DNA of 64,000 bases, from NCBI RefSeq assembly GCF_003755185.1, contig NZ_RKIC01000009.1, positions 843,374 through 907,373 on the forward strand, given 5' to 3'. The stretch's first letter is position 1. Every line of letters begins with the position of its first letter. Under the pieces are notes generated by a model, which worked only from the letters and a program-made list of their open reading frames with translations, was not told the DNA's origin and ran no database searches. This document shows positions 46,147 to 54,056 of the stretch, piece by piece. Source of the stretch: Frigoribacterium sp. PhB24 (GTDB lineage: Bacteria > Actinomycetota > Actinomycetes > Actinomycetales > Microbacteriaceae). The translations under genes were made by a program, and so were the position numbers.

Positions 46147-47109
46147 TCACTTGATCCCGTTGAAGCCGATGTTGTTGACGATCCGCTTGGCGAAGACGCC
46201 GAAGAGCACGATCATCGGAAGCGCCGCGACGAGCGTCGCCGCCATGAGGCCCGACCAGTCCGGGCCTCCCTGCGGACTCTGGGACTTGAAGGCCCCCAGA
46301 GCCACCGTCAGCACCCGTGAGTCGTCGGTGTAGCTGACCATCAGGGGCCAGAAGTAGTCGTTCCACGACGTCATGTAGGTCAAGATGCCGACCGTCGCGA
46401 TCGGGGCGACCGACATGGGCACGATCACCTTGAAGAAGATCGCGATCTTGCTCGCCCCGTCGACCAGCGCCGCCTCCTCGACCTCCTTCGGCACGTTGAG
46501 GAAGAACTGCCGCAGGAAGAAGATGGCGAACGGGGTCATGAACAGCGACGGCAGCATGATGCCGAGCAGGGTGTCGATCAGGCCGAGCTGCTTCACCAAC
46601 AGGAAGTTGGGCAGCAGCGTGAAGATCACGGGCACCATCAACGACAGCAGGAAGAACCCGAAGACGAGGTCGCGCCCGCGCCAGACGAGACGCGAGAACG
46701 CGTAGGCCGCCATCGACGAGAAGAAGACCTGGCAGATCGTGACCGTGGTCGAGACGATGACCGAGTTGCCGAGGTACCGCCAGAAGTCCAGCTTCGCCCC
46801 CGAGCCGCCGTCGGCGATGGCGTCCTCGACCGACTGCGCCCCGAAGACCCGAGCGAAGCCGTTCCAGGTGAAGTCCACGGGGAGCAACGACGTGGCGTTG
46901 GCGTAGAGCGCACCGTTGCTCGAGAGAGCCGTGCGCAGGATCCAGTAGAACGGGAAGACCGTGACGAGCACGATCAGGCCCATCACCACCCAGGCGCCGA
47001 CCCGGCCCCACCGGATGGGCTTGCGCGGTCGGGCGACGCGGTCGGGCCGAGCCCGGTCGGAGGTCGACGTCGGTGCGCTGTCGCGAGGACGTGTCTGTAG
47101 TTGAGTCAT
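46147..47109 (-). CDS. Sugar ABC transporter permease (MalG-type)
   Basis: 320 aa. Hydrophilic N-terminus of ~35 residues, then six helices with the EAA motif EVEEAALVDGASKIAIFFKV. C-terminal KRIVNNIGFNGIK. Follows the first permease gene by nine bases and precedes the binding protein gene by eight. Confidence 0.9.
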   Translation of the reverse strand: MTQLQTRPRDSAPTSTSDRARPDRVARPRKPIRWGRVGAWVVMGLIVLVTVFPFYWILRTALSSNGALYANATSLLPVDFTWNGFARVFGAQSVEDAIADGGSGAKLDFWRYLGNSVIVSTTVTICQVFFSSMAAYAFSRLVWRGRDLVFGFFLLSLMVPVIFTLLPNFLLVKQLGLIDTLLGIMLPSLFMTPFAIFFLRQFFLNVPKEVEEAALVDGASKIAIFFKVIVPMSVAPIATVGILTYMTSWNDYFWPLMVSYTDDSRVLTVALGAFKSQSPQGGPDWSGLMAATLVAALPMIVLFGVFAKRIVNNIGFNGIK

Positions 47110-47118
47110 GGTGCGCCC

Positions 47119-48096
47119 CTAGTTCAGGTCGGTCTGGCCGGCCCGCGTGATGCGGTACTGGAAGAAGGTGACGATCACCAGGATGATCAACATGGCGACG
47201 CTCAGCGTCGACGCGTAGCCGAAGTCGAACTGCGCGAAGGCCTTGTCGTAGATGTAGACCTGCAGCAGTCGCGACGAGTCGACCGGGCCACCGTTCGTCG
47301 TCACCGAGACGGTGTCGAAGACCTGGAACGAACCGATGACCGAGATGATCAGGACGAGCCCGAGCACCGGCCGCAACAACGGCATCGTGATCTGCCGGAA
47401 CATGCGGAACTCGCTCGCGCCGTCGACCCGGGCCGCCTCGTAGTAGTTGGCCGGGATCGCCTGCAGTCCGGCGAAGATGAGCAGGGCCGTGTAACCCATG
47501 TGGCGCCAGACGTTGACGCCGGCGACGGTCGGGATGACCCACTGCTCGGTCGTGAAGAAGCCGATGCGGTCGAGTCCTGCCCAGTCGAGCAGCTGGTTGC
47601 CGATGCCCAACTGGTAGTCGAGGATCCACAGGAACACCAGCGCGGCCACCACGTTCGAGACGAGGTAGGGCGCCAGGATCACGCCCCTCAGCAGGGTGGA
47701 ACGGGTCAGGCGCTGCATCAGGACGGCGATGCCGAGGGCGATGACCGTCTGGAACCCGATGTTCAGCACGACGTAGTAGACGGTGACCCGCGCCGCGTTC
47801 CAGAAGATCGGATCGGCCATCATGCGCTCGTAGTTCGCCAGCCCGACGAACTCGGCGGGTGAGAGCAGGTCCCACGAGGTGAAGCTCAGCCAGATGCCCC
47901 TCAGCAGCGGCCAGAAGTAGAAGACCACGAGGCCGATCGCCGCCGGGAGCACGAACAGGAGCGCGAGTTTCGTGTCGTCGGGACGACGACGCCCCGGAGG
48001 CGCTCCCCGCCGGGTGGGGACGCTCGGGGGCGACGATGGTCCCGCCGCGGGTGCCGAGCGGGTGAGGGGTGCCGGATCGTGCGTCGAGAGTGCCAT
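47119..48096 (-). CDS. Sugar ABC transporter permease (MalF-type)
   Basis: 325 aa. Six helices; the EAA motif is NYYEAARVDGASEFRMFRQI and the C-terminal region contains FQVFDTVSVTTNGGP. ATG at 48096 has AAGGAG four bases upstream. First gene of the importer operon; no ATPase gene is present, so a shared one is needed. Confidence 0.9.
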   Translation of the reverse strand: MALSTHDPAPLTRSAPAAGPSSPPSVPTRRGAPPGRRRPDDTKLALLFVLPAAIGLVVFYFWPLLRGIWLSFTSWDLLSPAEFVGLANYERMMADPIFWNAARVTVYYVVLNIGFQTVIALGIAVLMQRLTRSTLLRGVILAPYLVSNVVAALVFLWILDYQLGIGNQLLDWAGLDRIGFFTTEQWVIPTVAGVNVWRHMGYTALLIFAGLQAIPANYYEAARVDGASEFRMFRQITMPLLRPVLGLVLIISVIGSFQVFDTVSVTTNGGPVDSSRLLQVYIYDKAFAQFDFGYASTLSVAMLIILVIVTFFQYRITRAGQTDLN

Positions 48097-48194
48097 CAGA
48101 CTCCTTCGTCTCGTCCGCACCGTTGCGGACGTGGCGATGGCCGCAGCCACCGTGGCCCCAGTGTGCCCGGCGGACAGAACGGTTACAACGATGA

Positions 48195-48200
48195 AAGATA
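48195..48200 (-). promoter_or_regulatory. -10 box of the galactoside importer operon
   Basis: TATCTT on the reverse strand, about 100 bases before the MalF-type start. Its -35 position falls in the LacI operator at 48218-48231. Confidence 0.5.
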
Positions 48201-48217
48201 ACGGTGAGGTAACGAAA

Positions 48218-48231
48218 TGGAAACGCTTCCA
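48218..48231. promoter_or_regulatory. LacI-family operator controlling importer and alpha-galactosidase
   Basis: TGGAAACGCTTCCA, symmetric around CG with one mismatched pair (A/C), a textbook LacI/CcpA-type site. It lies at the -35 of the importer promoter and just upstream of the alpha-galactosidase -10 (TACAGT at 48250-48255), so one bound repressor could shut both. The LacI gene at 50584 is the natural candidate. Confidence 0.82.
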
Positions 48232-48249
48232 TGATTCATCGGTAGCCGT

Positions 48250-48255
48250 TACAGT
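48250..48255 (+). promoter_or_regulatory. -10 box of alpha-galactosidase gene
   Basis: TACAGT; transcription start near 48262, leaving a ~33-base leader with the AAGGAAG ribosome site at 48282-48288. Confidence 0.5.
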
Positions 48256-48294
48256 CGCCAGGACCACCACTCACCTCGTGCAAGGAAGCTCATC

Positions 48295-50544
48295 GTGACC
48301 CTCACCGACGCGCCCCGCGTGACCACCCTCGACTGGGACAACTCCCGGCTCAGGCTGCTGTTCGACCATGACGCGGAGGGGCCGGTGCGCCTGGTGGCGA
48401 TCGACGACCTGGGCGTGGACGGTGAGGCGACCCGCGCCTCCTCGTCCCTCCCCCGGCATCGCACGCCGCGACAGCCGCTCGTCGAGGTGCTCGCCCCGGC
48501 CTGGGGTCGCAGCAACAACAGCTACCGCTACGACGCCACCGCGCTCGGGGCGGGTCTGCGCTACGTCGACTCGACGACCTCCCGCTCGGCCGGTGTCGAC
48601 CGGCTCGAGATCGTGCAGCGGCACGAGGGGTCCGGGCTGGTCGCCACCACGGTGTTCGAGGCCCGGACGGGTGTCCCGGCCGTGAGGACGACCACGACCG
48701 TGGCGGTCGAGCCGGGCGGTGCGCCGCTGCTGGTCTGGGCAGTCACGAGCTTCGCGACGGGCGCGGTCGTCTCGGACTCCCCGAACGACGTCGACCTGTG
48801 GTGGGCGGACAGCGGCTGGTGCAGCGAGAACCGGTGGACCTCGAAGCCCCTGAGATCGCCCGGACTCGCCGCGATCGACCGCACGGCCCGGGGCGAGACG
48901 AGTCGCAACCGCCTGGCCGTCTCGAGCCTCAGCACGTGGTCCTCTGGCATCGCGAATCCGATCGGAGCGGCGCGCGACCGCGTCGGCGGACGCACCCTCG
49001 CCTGGCAGATCGAGCACAACGGCGCCTGGACGTTCGAACTGGGTGAGAGCCCGCACTGGGGCCATGGCGGGGTCCCGCTCGAGGACCGGCTCTTCAGCGA
49101 GAAACCCTTCGGCCCCCCGCGCGGCGACCGCTCCGAGGACGGCGCGTACGTGGCCGTGCTCGGGCCGACCGACACGCTTCACCACTGGTCCGTCGTGCTC
49201 GACGGCGACCGCTCGTTCACGAGCGTGCCCGTGTCGTTCACCGTGGCCGACACGCTCGACGACGCCTTCGGGGCGCTCACGGCCCAGCGCCGCGCGACGC
49301 GCCGACCCCACCCGCAGGACGAGACCCTGCCGGTGGTGTTCAACGACTACATGAACACCCTCGAGGGCGACCCCACAGAGGGCAAGCTGCTGCCCCTGAT
49401 CGACGCCGCGGCCGACGTCGGCGCCGAGTACTTCTGCATCGACGCCGGTTGGTACGACGACACCGCCGGCTGGTGGGCCAGCGTGGGCGACTGGCAGCCC
49501 TCGACCGCACGGTTCCCGTCCGGGCTCGCCTCGGTGCTCGACCACATCCGTTCCCGTGGCATGGTGCCCGGGCTGTGGCTCGAACCAGAGGTCGTGGGCG
49601 TGACGAGTCGCGCGGCCGGCACCCTGCCGGACTCGGCCTTCCTGCAACGCGGCGGAGTCCGCATCGTCGAGCACGAGCGCCACCTGCTCGACCTGCGCTC
49701 ACCCGAGGCCCGCGCACACCTCGACGAGGCGGTCGACCGCCTCGTCGGCGAACTGGGCGTCGGTTTCTTCAAGCTGGACTACAACGTCACCCCGGGGGCG
49801 GGCACCGACCACGCCGCCGAATCGGTCGGGGACGGCCTGCTCGAGCACAACCGGGCCCTGCTGTCGTGGCTCGAGACGGTGCTCGACCGGCACCCCGACC
49901 TCGTGCTCGAGAACTGCGGTTCGGGCGCCATGCGCTCGGACTTCGGCATGCTCGGCGTCCTGCAGCTGCAATCGACCTCCGATCAGCAGGACCCGTTGCT
50001 CTACCCGGCGATCGCGGTCGGAGCCCTCGCCCACGTGCTGCCCGAACAGGCCGGCAACTGGGCGTACCCGCAGCCCGACATGAGCGACGAGATGATCGTC
50101 TTCACCGAGTGCACCGGGCTCGCCGGACGCCTGTACCAGGCCGGCGTCCTCAGCGGCATGGACGAGCACCGTCTCGACCTGGTCGCCGAGGCGGTCGCCG
50201 TGCACAAACGCATGCGGGGCGCCCTGGCACGATCGACCCCGAGGTTCCCCACCGGGCTGCCCTCGTGGGACGACGCCTGGACGACCGTCGCCTTCGACGT
50301 GCCCGCAGCGGCGGACGACGACGACGAGACCTACCTGATCGCCTGGCGACAGGCCCACGCCGACGCCACGGTCGAGCTCTCGCTGCCGCACCTCGGCTCC
50401 GACGACCTGCAGGTCGAGCAGGTCTACCCGCCGGCGAGCACCGGGGCGGCCTGGACGGCGATCCGGACCGATGCCGGTCTGCGCCTGGAGACGCCGGACG
50501 CCGGTGTCGGCGCGCGCGTGTACCGGGTGACCCGCGCCTCCTGA
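48295..50544 (+). CDS. Alpha-galactosidase (GH36)
   Basis: 749 aa. Glycoside hydrolase family 36: an N-terminal beta-sandwich, central TIM barrel, and C-terminal sandwich. The nucleophile is in GFFKLDYNV (D495); the acid/base aspartate is in STSDQQDP (D563); LENCGSGAMRSDF and LPVVFNDYMNTLEGD are typical. No signal peptide, so it acts on imported sugar. GTG start supported by AAGGAAG seven bases upstream. Divergent from the importer; the operator between them ties the two. The stop codon lies inside a copy of the dispersed CGCGCCTCCTG word. Confidence 0.92.
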   Translation: MTLTDAPRVTTLDWDNSRLRLLFDHDAEGPVRLVAIDDLGVDGEATRASSSLPRHRTPRQPLVEVLAPAWGRSNNSYRYDATALGAGLRYVDSTTSRSAGVDRLEIVQRHEGSGLVATTVFEARTGVPAVRTTTTVAVEPGGAPLLVWAVTSFATGAVVSDSPNDVDLWWADSGWCSENRWTSKPLRSPGLAAIDRTARGETSRNRLAVSSLSTWSSGIANPIGAARDRVGGRTLAWQIEHNGAWTFELGESPHWGHGGVPLEDRLFSEKPFGPPRGDRSEDGAYVAVLGPTDTLHHWSVVLDGDRSFTSVPVSFTVADTLDDAFGALTAQRRATRRPHPQDETLPVVFNDYMNTLEGDPTEGKLLPLIDAAADVGAEYFCIDAGWYDDTAGWWASVGDWQPSTARFPSGLASVLDHIRSRGMVPGLWLEPEVVGVTSRAAGTLPDSAFLQRGGVRIVEHERHLLDLRSPEARAHLDEAVDRLVGELGVGFFKLDYNVTPGAGTDHAAESVGDGLLEHNRALLSWLETVLDRHPDLVLENCGSGAMRSDFGMLGVLQLQSTSDQQDPLLYPAIAVGALAHVLPEQAGNWAYPQPDMSDEMIVFTECTGLAGRLYQAGVLSGMDEHRLDLVAEAVAVHKRMRGALARSTPRFPTGLPSWDDAWTTVAFDVPAAADDDDETYLIAWRQAHADATVELSLPHLGSDDLQVEQVYPPASTGAAWTAIRTDAGLRLETPDAGVGARVYRVTRAS

Positions 50545-50583
50545 GCCGGCCGGGGACGCGCCGACCGGGCGGCGCGTCCTCCG

Positions 50584-51600
50584 TCAGCGGGGTGGCGCGC
50601 TGCTCTCGCGCTCGACGAGCAGCGGCGGCAGTTCGACGTCGTCGGGCCGCTCGACGCCCTCGACCCGCGCGACGAGCTGCTCGAGCACGGCGCGTCCGAG
50701 ACCGCGGAAGTCCATCCGCACGCTCGTGAGCGACGGCGTCAGCACCTGCGACGACGGGGCGTCGTCGAACCCGACCACGCTCACGTCGTCGGGCACGCGT
50801 CTGCCCTGTTCGGCGAGCGCCCGCACGGCCCCCATGGCGACGTCGTCGTTGAAGCAGAAGAGCGCCGTGACCTCGGGGCCGATCGAGTGCAGGACGGCGT
50901 CGCGGGCCTGGAGCGGGTGCCACCCCGTCGGCACCACGGGCGGCGCGTCGACCCCTCGATCGGCGAGGGCCCTGAGGTAGCCGTAGCTGCGGCCGAGTCC
51001 CGACTCGGACGGGTGGTCGACCGACAGGTGGTGGACCGTGGCGTGGCCCAGGTCGAGCAGGTGGTCGGTCGCGAGGCGGGCACCGAGCTCGTCGTCGATG
51101 TAGGCGTGGGGCAGCCCTGAGACGTGCGTGCCCATCAACGTGGCGGTCGCCGCGGGCAGGGCGCGGGGAAGCGACTCGAGCGCCAGGCTGACCGGCCGGT
51201 CGAACTCGATGCCGATGACCCCGGCCAGCGGCAGGCTCAACAGGAGTTCGACGGCCGCACGGACGTCGTCGGGGTGCTCGCCGGGGACCACCGCCACCGT
51301 CACGAGCAGGCCGTGAGCCATGGCCGCCTCTTGTATCCCCTGGATGGTCGAGGCGTAGCCGTAGCGCGAGGTGTCGCCGGTCAGCACGCCGACCAGACGG
51401 TTGCGGCCGCTGACCAGCGCCCGCGCCGCCTCGTTGGGACGGTAGCCGAGCTCGTCGACGGCCCGGCGGACGGTCGCGCGTCGCCGATCGCTGACCTGTT
51501 CGCTGCCGTTCAGCACCCGCGAGACCGTGGCGATCGACACCCCGGCCAGCCGCGCGACGTCGGCGATGCCGGGCTGTTTCCCGGGGTGGTCGGCAGCCAT
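50584..51600 (-). CDS. LacI-family regulator of the galactoside locus
   Basis: 338 aa. HTH region GIADVARLAGVSIATVSRVL with hinge YRPNEAARALVSG, then the effector domain (VVGFDDAPSSQVLTPSLTSV near the C-terminus). It ends 39 bases from the alpha-galactosidase stop. The TACGCT box six bases before the ATG implies a leaderless mRNA. By position it should bind the operator at 48218-48231. Confidence 0.93.
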   Translation of the reverse strand: MAADHPGKQPGIADVARLAGVSIATVSRVLNGSEQVSDRRRATVRRAVDELGYRPNEAARALVSGRNRLVGVLTGDTSRYGYASTIQGIQEAAMAHGLLVTVAVVPGEHPDDVRAAVELLLSLPLAGVIGIEFDRPVSLALESLPRALPAATATLMGTHVSGLPHAYIDDELGARLATDHLLDLGHATVHHLSVDHPSESGLGRSYGYLRALADRGVDAPPVVPTGWHPLQARDAVLHSIGPEVTALFCFNDDVAMGAVRALAEQGRRVPDDVSVVGFDDAPSSQVLTPSLTSVRMDFRGLGRAVLEQLVARVEGVERPDDVELPPLLVERESSAPPR

Positions 51601-51606
51601 GCCCCG

Positions 51607-51612
51607 AGCGTA
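51607..51612 (-). promoter_or_regulatory. -10 box of leaderless LacI gene promoter
   Basis: TACGCT on the reverse strand, six bases before the ATG at 51600. Confidence 0.55.
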
Positions 51613-51703
51613 GTGGCCGGTCCCCGCCGACGCGGCCGGATCGTTCGCCACGAGTTCGCGGACCGTTCACGAGCCCCACGGCGTCGCCGCCGCACGCCGG
51701 TCG

Positions 51704-51709
51704 TAGCCT
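51704..51709 (+). promoter_or_regulatory. -10 box of leaderless TIM-barrel gene promoter
   Basis: TAGCCT, six bases before the GTG at 51716. Confidence 0.55.
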
Positions 51710-51715
51710 GGCGGC

Positions 51716-52765
51716 GTGATCACGGTCGGAATGAGCACGTCCTGCGTCTTCCCCCTGTCGACCGACGAGGCCTTCCGCCTCGCGCGACTCACCGGCTTCG
51801 ACGGGGTCGAGGTGATGGTGACCGCCGACCGCACGACCCGGCGCGCCGACCTGCTCCACGCGACGACCGCGCGCTGGGGCCTGCCCGTGCTCTCGGTGCA
51901 CGCCCCGGTGCTGCCGGTCGCGCACTTCGCCTTCGGCCGCGACCAGGTCGACAAGGTGAGACGCTCGGCCGAGCTGGCACGCGAGCTGGGCGCCACGACC
52001 GTCGTCGTCCACCCGCCGTTCGTCTGGCAGAGGTCGTTCTCGGCCCGCTTCGTGGACGCCGTCCGCGGGATCGCCGAGTCGACGGGCGTCACCCTCGCGG
52101 TCGAGAACATGTTCCCCCTGCGACTCGGACCGGCCGGGTTCGACCCGTACCGCCCCGGGCACGACCCCTCGACCGTCGACGTGGACGCGACCACCCTCGA
52201 CTTCTCACATGCCGCCGTCGCCGGCCGCGACGCCCTCGACCTCGCCCTGGCGCTCGGGCCACGGCTGCGTCACGTCCACCTGGCCGACGGCGTCGTGTCG
52301 TCCCGCCCGGGTGGTCTGCACGACCAGCACCGGGTGCCGGGTCGTGGCACGCAGCCCGTCGCCGAGGTGCTGACCCACCTGGCCCGGTCGGGGTGGTCCG
52401 GAGTCGTCGCCGCCGAGGTGCACACCGACGGGGGCGAGGAGGCGCGGCTCGGTCAGCTGAGACGGACGCTCGCCTTCGCGCGCCGTCACCTCGCGACCGT
52501 CCCTGCGCCGGGCGTGGACGTCCGCGCCGCTCAGACGAAGAGCACGGTCGCGACGACCGCCAGCGGTACGGCGATCGCCGCCACGCCGAGTCCGGCGAGC
52601 ATGAACCGCCCCCACGCGACCTCGACCCCCATCGAGGACAGCCGCGAGTGCCAGAGCAGCGTCGCGAGCGACGCCCACGGCGTGACGAGGCAACCGATGT
52701 TCACCCCGATGAGCACGGCGACGAGCCGCAGCGGCGACCCCGCCACCGGCTCGAGGGCGAGGTAG
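51716..52765 (+). CDS. Sugar phosphate isomerase/epimerase-like TIM-barrel protein
   Basis: 349 aa as read. Xylose-isomerase-like (AP_endonuc_2) fold: ITVGMSTSCVFPL, TGFDGVEVMVT, VLSVHAPVLPV, LGATTVVVHPPFVWQ, TLAVENMFPLR, LRHVHLADGV and VVAAEVHTDGG give the strands and metal-site residues (E, D, H, E). The substrate is unknown. The recognisable domain ends near residue 265; the last ~80 residues are low-complexity Ser/Thr/Ala and run antisense through the 3' end of the convergent permease gene, so this tail may be non-functional or the true end may be masked by a frameshift. Confidence 0.8.
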   Translation: MITVGMSTSCVFPLSTDEAFRLARLTGFDGVEVMVTADRTTRRADLLHATTARWGLPVLSVHAPVLPVAHFAFGRDQVDKVRRSAELARELGATTVVVHPPFVWQRSFSARFVDAVRGIAESTGVTLAVENMFPLRLGPAGFDPYRPGHDPSTVDVDATTLDFSHAAVAGRDALDLALALGPRLRHVHLADGVVSSRPGGLHDQHRVPGRGTQPVAEVLTHLARSGWSGVVAAEVHTDGGEEARLGQLRRTLAFARRHLATVPAPGVDVRAAQTKSTVATTASGTAIAATPSPASMNRPHATSTPIEDSRECQSSVASDAHGVTRQPMFTPMSTATSRSGDPATGSRAR

Positions 52766-53685
52766 GCCGGCAGGTTGTTCGCGACGTTCGCGGCGACGGC
52801 GCTGCCGCCCGCGAGCCGCAACAGGTCGGGCAGCTGGTCGCCCGTGCCGACCACGGCGCCGAGCAGGTCGGCCAGGCCGAGCGAGTGGGCGGCCTCCACG
52901 ACGAGGAAGAGTCCGCCCGCGAAGAGCAGCGTGCCCCAGGGCACGAGCCCGAGCCGCAGGACGCCGCGCCGGCGCACGGCCGTGGCCACGACGAGCACCA
53001 GCGCCGCGATCGCCGCGGGGATCCAGACCTCGACGCCCGAGACGAGGGCCGGCACGAGGAGTCCCGTCGCGACCGCGGCGACGCCGAAGAGCACGCGGTC
53101 GGCCACGGGCTCGGATGCCGGCGCCTCGAAGCGGCCGACCAGCTGACGGCGGTAGCGCAGTCCGATCGCCACGACGGGGACGGCGACGCCCACCACGGCC
53201 GCCGGGGCGACCAGGGCGGCGAACTGCACCGGCGCCGGTGAGCCGAGCTCGTGCAGGGCGAGCAGGTTGGTGAGGTTCGAGACCGGGAGCAGCATCGAGG
53301 CGCAGTTCGCGAGCCACACCGTCGTCAGGGCGAACGGCATCGGGGGCAGGCCTGCGTGCCGGGCGACGATCACGACGACGGGTGTGAGCAGCACCGCCGT
53401 CGTGTCGAGAGAGAGGAACACCGTGCACAGCACGGCGAGCGCGACCACCAGGAGCCACAGCACGGACACGCGCCCTCCGGCGAGCCGGGCCGAGGCGGAC
53501 GCCAGCCAGGCGAAGAGCCCGGCCTCCGCCGCCAGCTCGGCGACGATGGTCAGGCCGACGACGAAGCCCAGCACGGGAGCGACCCGCTCGACGAGGGCGA
53601 GCAGTTCGTCACCGGTCAGGACCCCGGTGGCCACGGCCACGAGGCCGAGCACCACGAACACTCCTCCGAGCACGGCAGTGCGCAC
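52531..53685 (-). CDS. ArsB/NhaD-type ion-transporter superfamily permease
   Basis: 384 aa with about ten to eleven hydrophobic segments. Members of this family move anions such as arsenite or organic acids. The conserved segments FLSLDTTAVLLTPVVVIVA, NCASMLLPVSNLTNLLAL and GSAVAANVANNLPAYLAL resemble the ArsB/citrate-transporter group. No ars regulator or arsenate reductase is nearby, so arsenite export is not established. GTG start at 53685. Its 3' end overlaps the forward-strand TIM-barrel reading frame by 235 bases. Confidence 0.8.
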   Translation of the reverse strand: MRTAVLGGVFVVLGLVAVATGVLTGDELLALVERVAPVLGFVVGLTIVAELAAEAGLFAWLASASARLAGGRVSVLWLLVVALAVLCTVFLSLDTTAVLLTPVVVIVARHAGLPPMPFALTTVWLANCASMLLPVSNLTNLLALHELGSPAPVQFAALVAPAAVVGVAVPVVAIGLRYRRQLVGRFEAPASEPVADRVLFGVAAVATGLLVPALVSGVEVWIPAAIAALVLVVATAVRRRGVLRLGLVPWGTLLFAGGLFLVVEAAHSLGLADLLGAVVGTGDQLPDLLRLAGGSAVAANVANNLPAYLALEPVAGSPLRLVAVLIGVNIGCLVTPWASLATLLWHSRLSSMGVEVAWGRFMLAGLGVAAIAVPLAVVATVLFV

Positions 53686-53807
53686 GGCATTCTCCTTCGA
53701 CCGCGGGACGCACCGGCACGGGACGCCGGGCAGCTCAACCTACCCCCAGCCGGACTCCCGCGACGTCACGCGGTACCGTGGGCGAAACGACCCCTGGGAG
53801 CCCCACC

Positions 53808-53987
53808 GTGCGCAAATTCCTCTTCAACGGCGCGATCATCAGCGCCATCTTCTCCGGCATCAGTCTGCTCCGCAGCCTCAGCGCCGGTCCCCGTGACTGG
53901 CGACTGGCCCTGATGGCCGTCAGCTGGGCGGCCTCGACCGCGATCGCCGTGGGCAACGTCGTCGAGGCCGCGAACGACGACGACTGA
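53808..53987 (+). CDS. Small hypothetical protein (59 aa)
   Basis: The GTG start has GGGAG seven bases upstream and a TACCGT hexamer at 53774-53779 that could be the -10. One or two hydrophobic stretches (FLFNGAIISAIFSGISLLRS, LALMAVSWAASTAIAVGNVV) suggest a small membrane protein; it ends EAANDDD. No family recognised. Followed by a strong terminator. Confidence 0.65.
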   Translation: MRKFLFNGAIISAIFSGISLLRSLSAGPRDWRLALMAVSWAASTAIAVGNVVEAANDDD

Positions 53988-54004
53988 CGTCGGCGGAGTC
54001 ACCG

Positions 54005-54040
54005 AGGAGGCGCGTCCCGCTCTGGCGGGGCGCGCCTCCT
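54005..54040. terminator. Repeat-built convergent terminator before mscS
   Basis: A 16-base-pair stem (one G-T pair) with loop TCTG; the arms contain GGAGGCGCG and CGCGCCTCC, the dispersed word again. It lies between the small gene and the mscS stop. Confidence 0.82.
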
Positions 54041-54056
54041 GCGTCCGGTGGTCGCG

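Noticed and set aside
44711..48232. 1173-codon reverse frame joining the binding protein to upstream sequence
   Set aside because: The real gene starts at the ATG at 46138 with its own signal peptide; upstream codons are the two permease genes read in the wrong frame.
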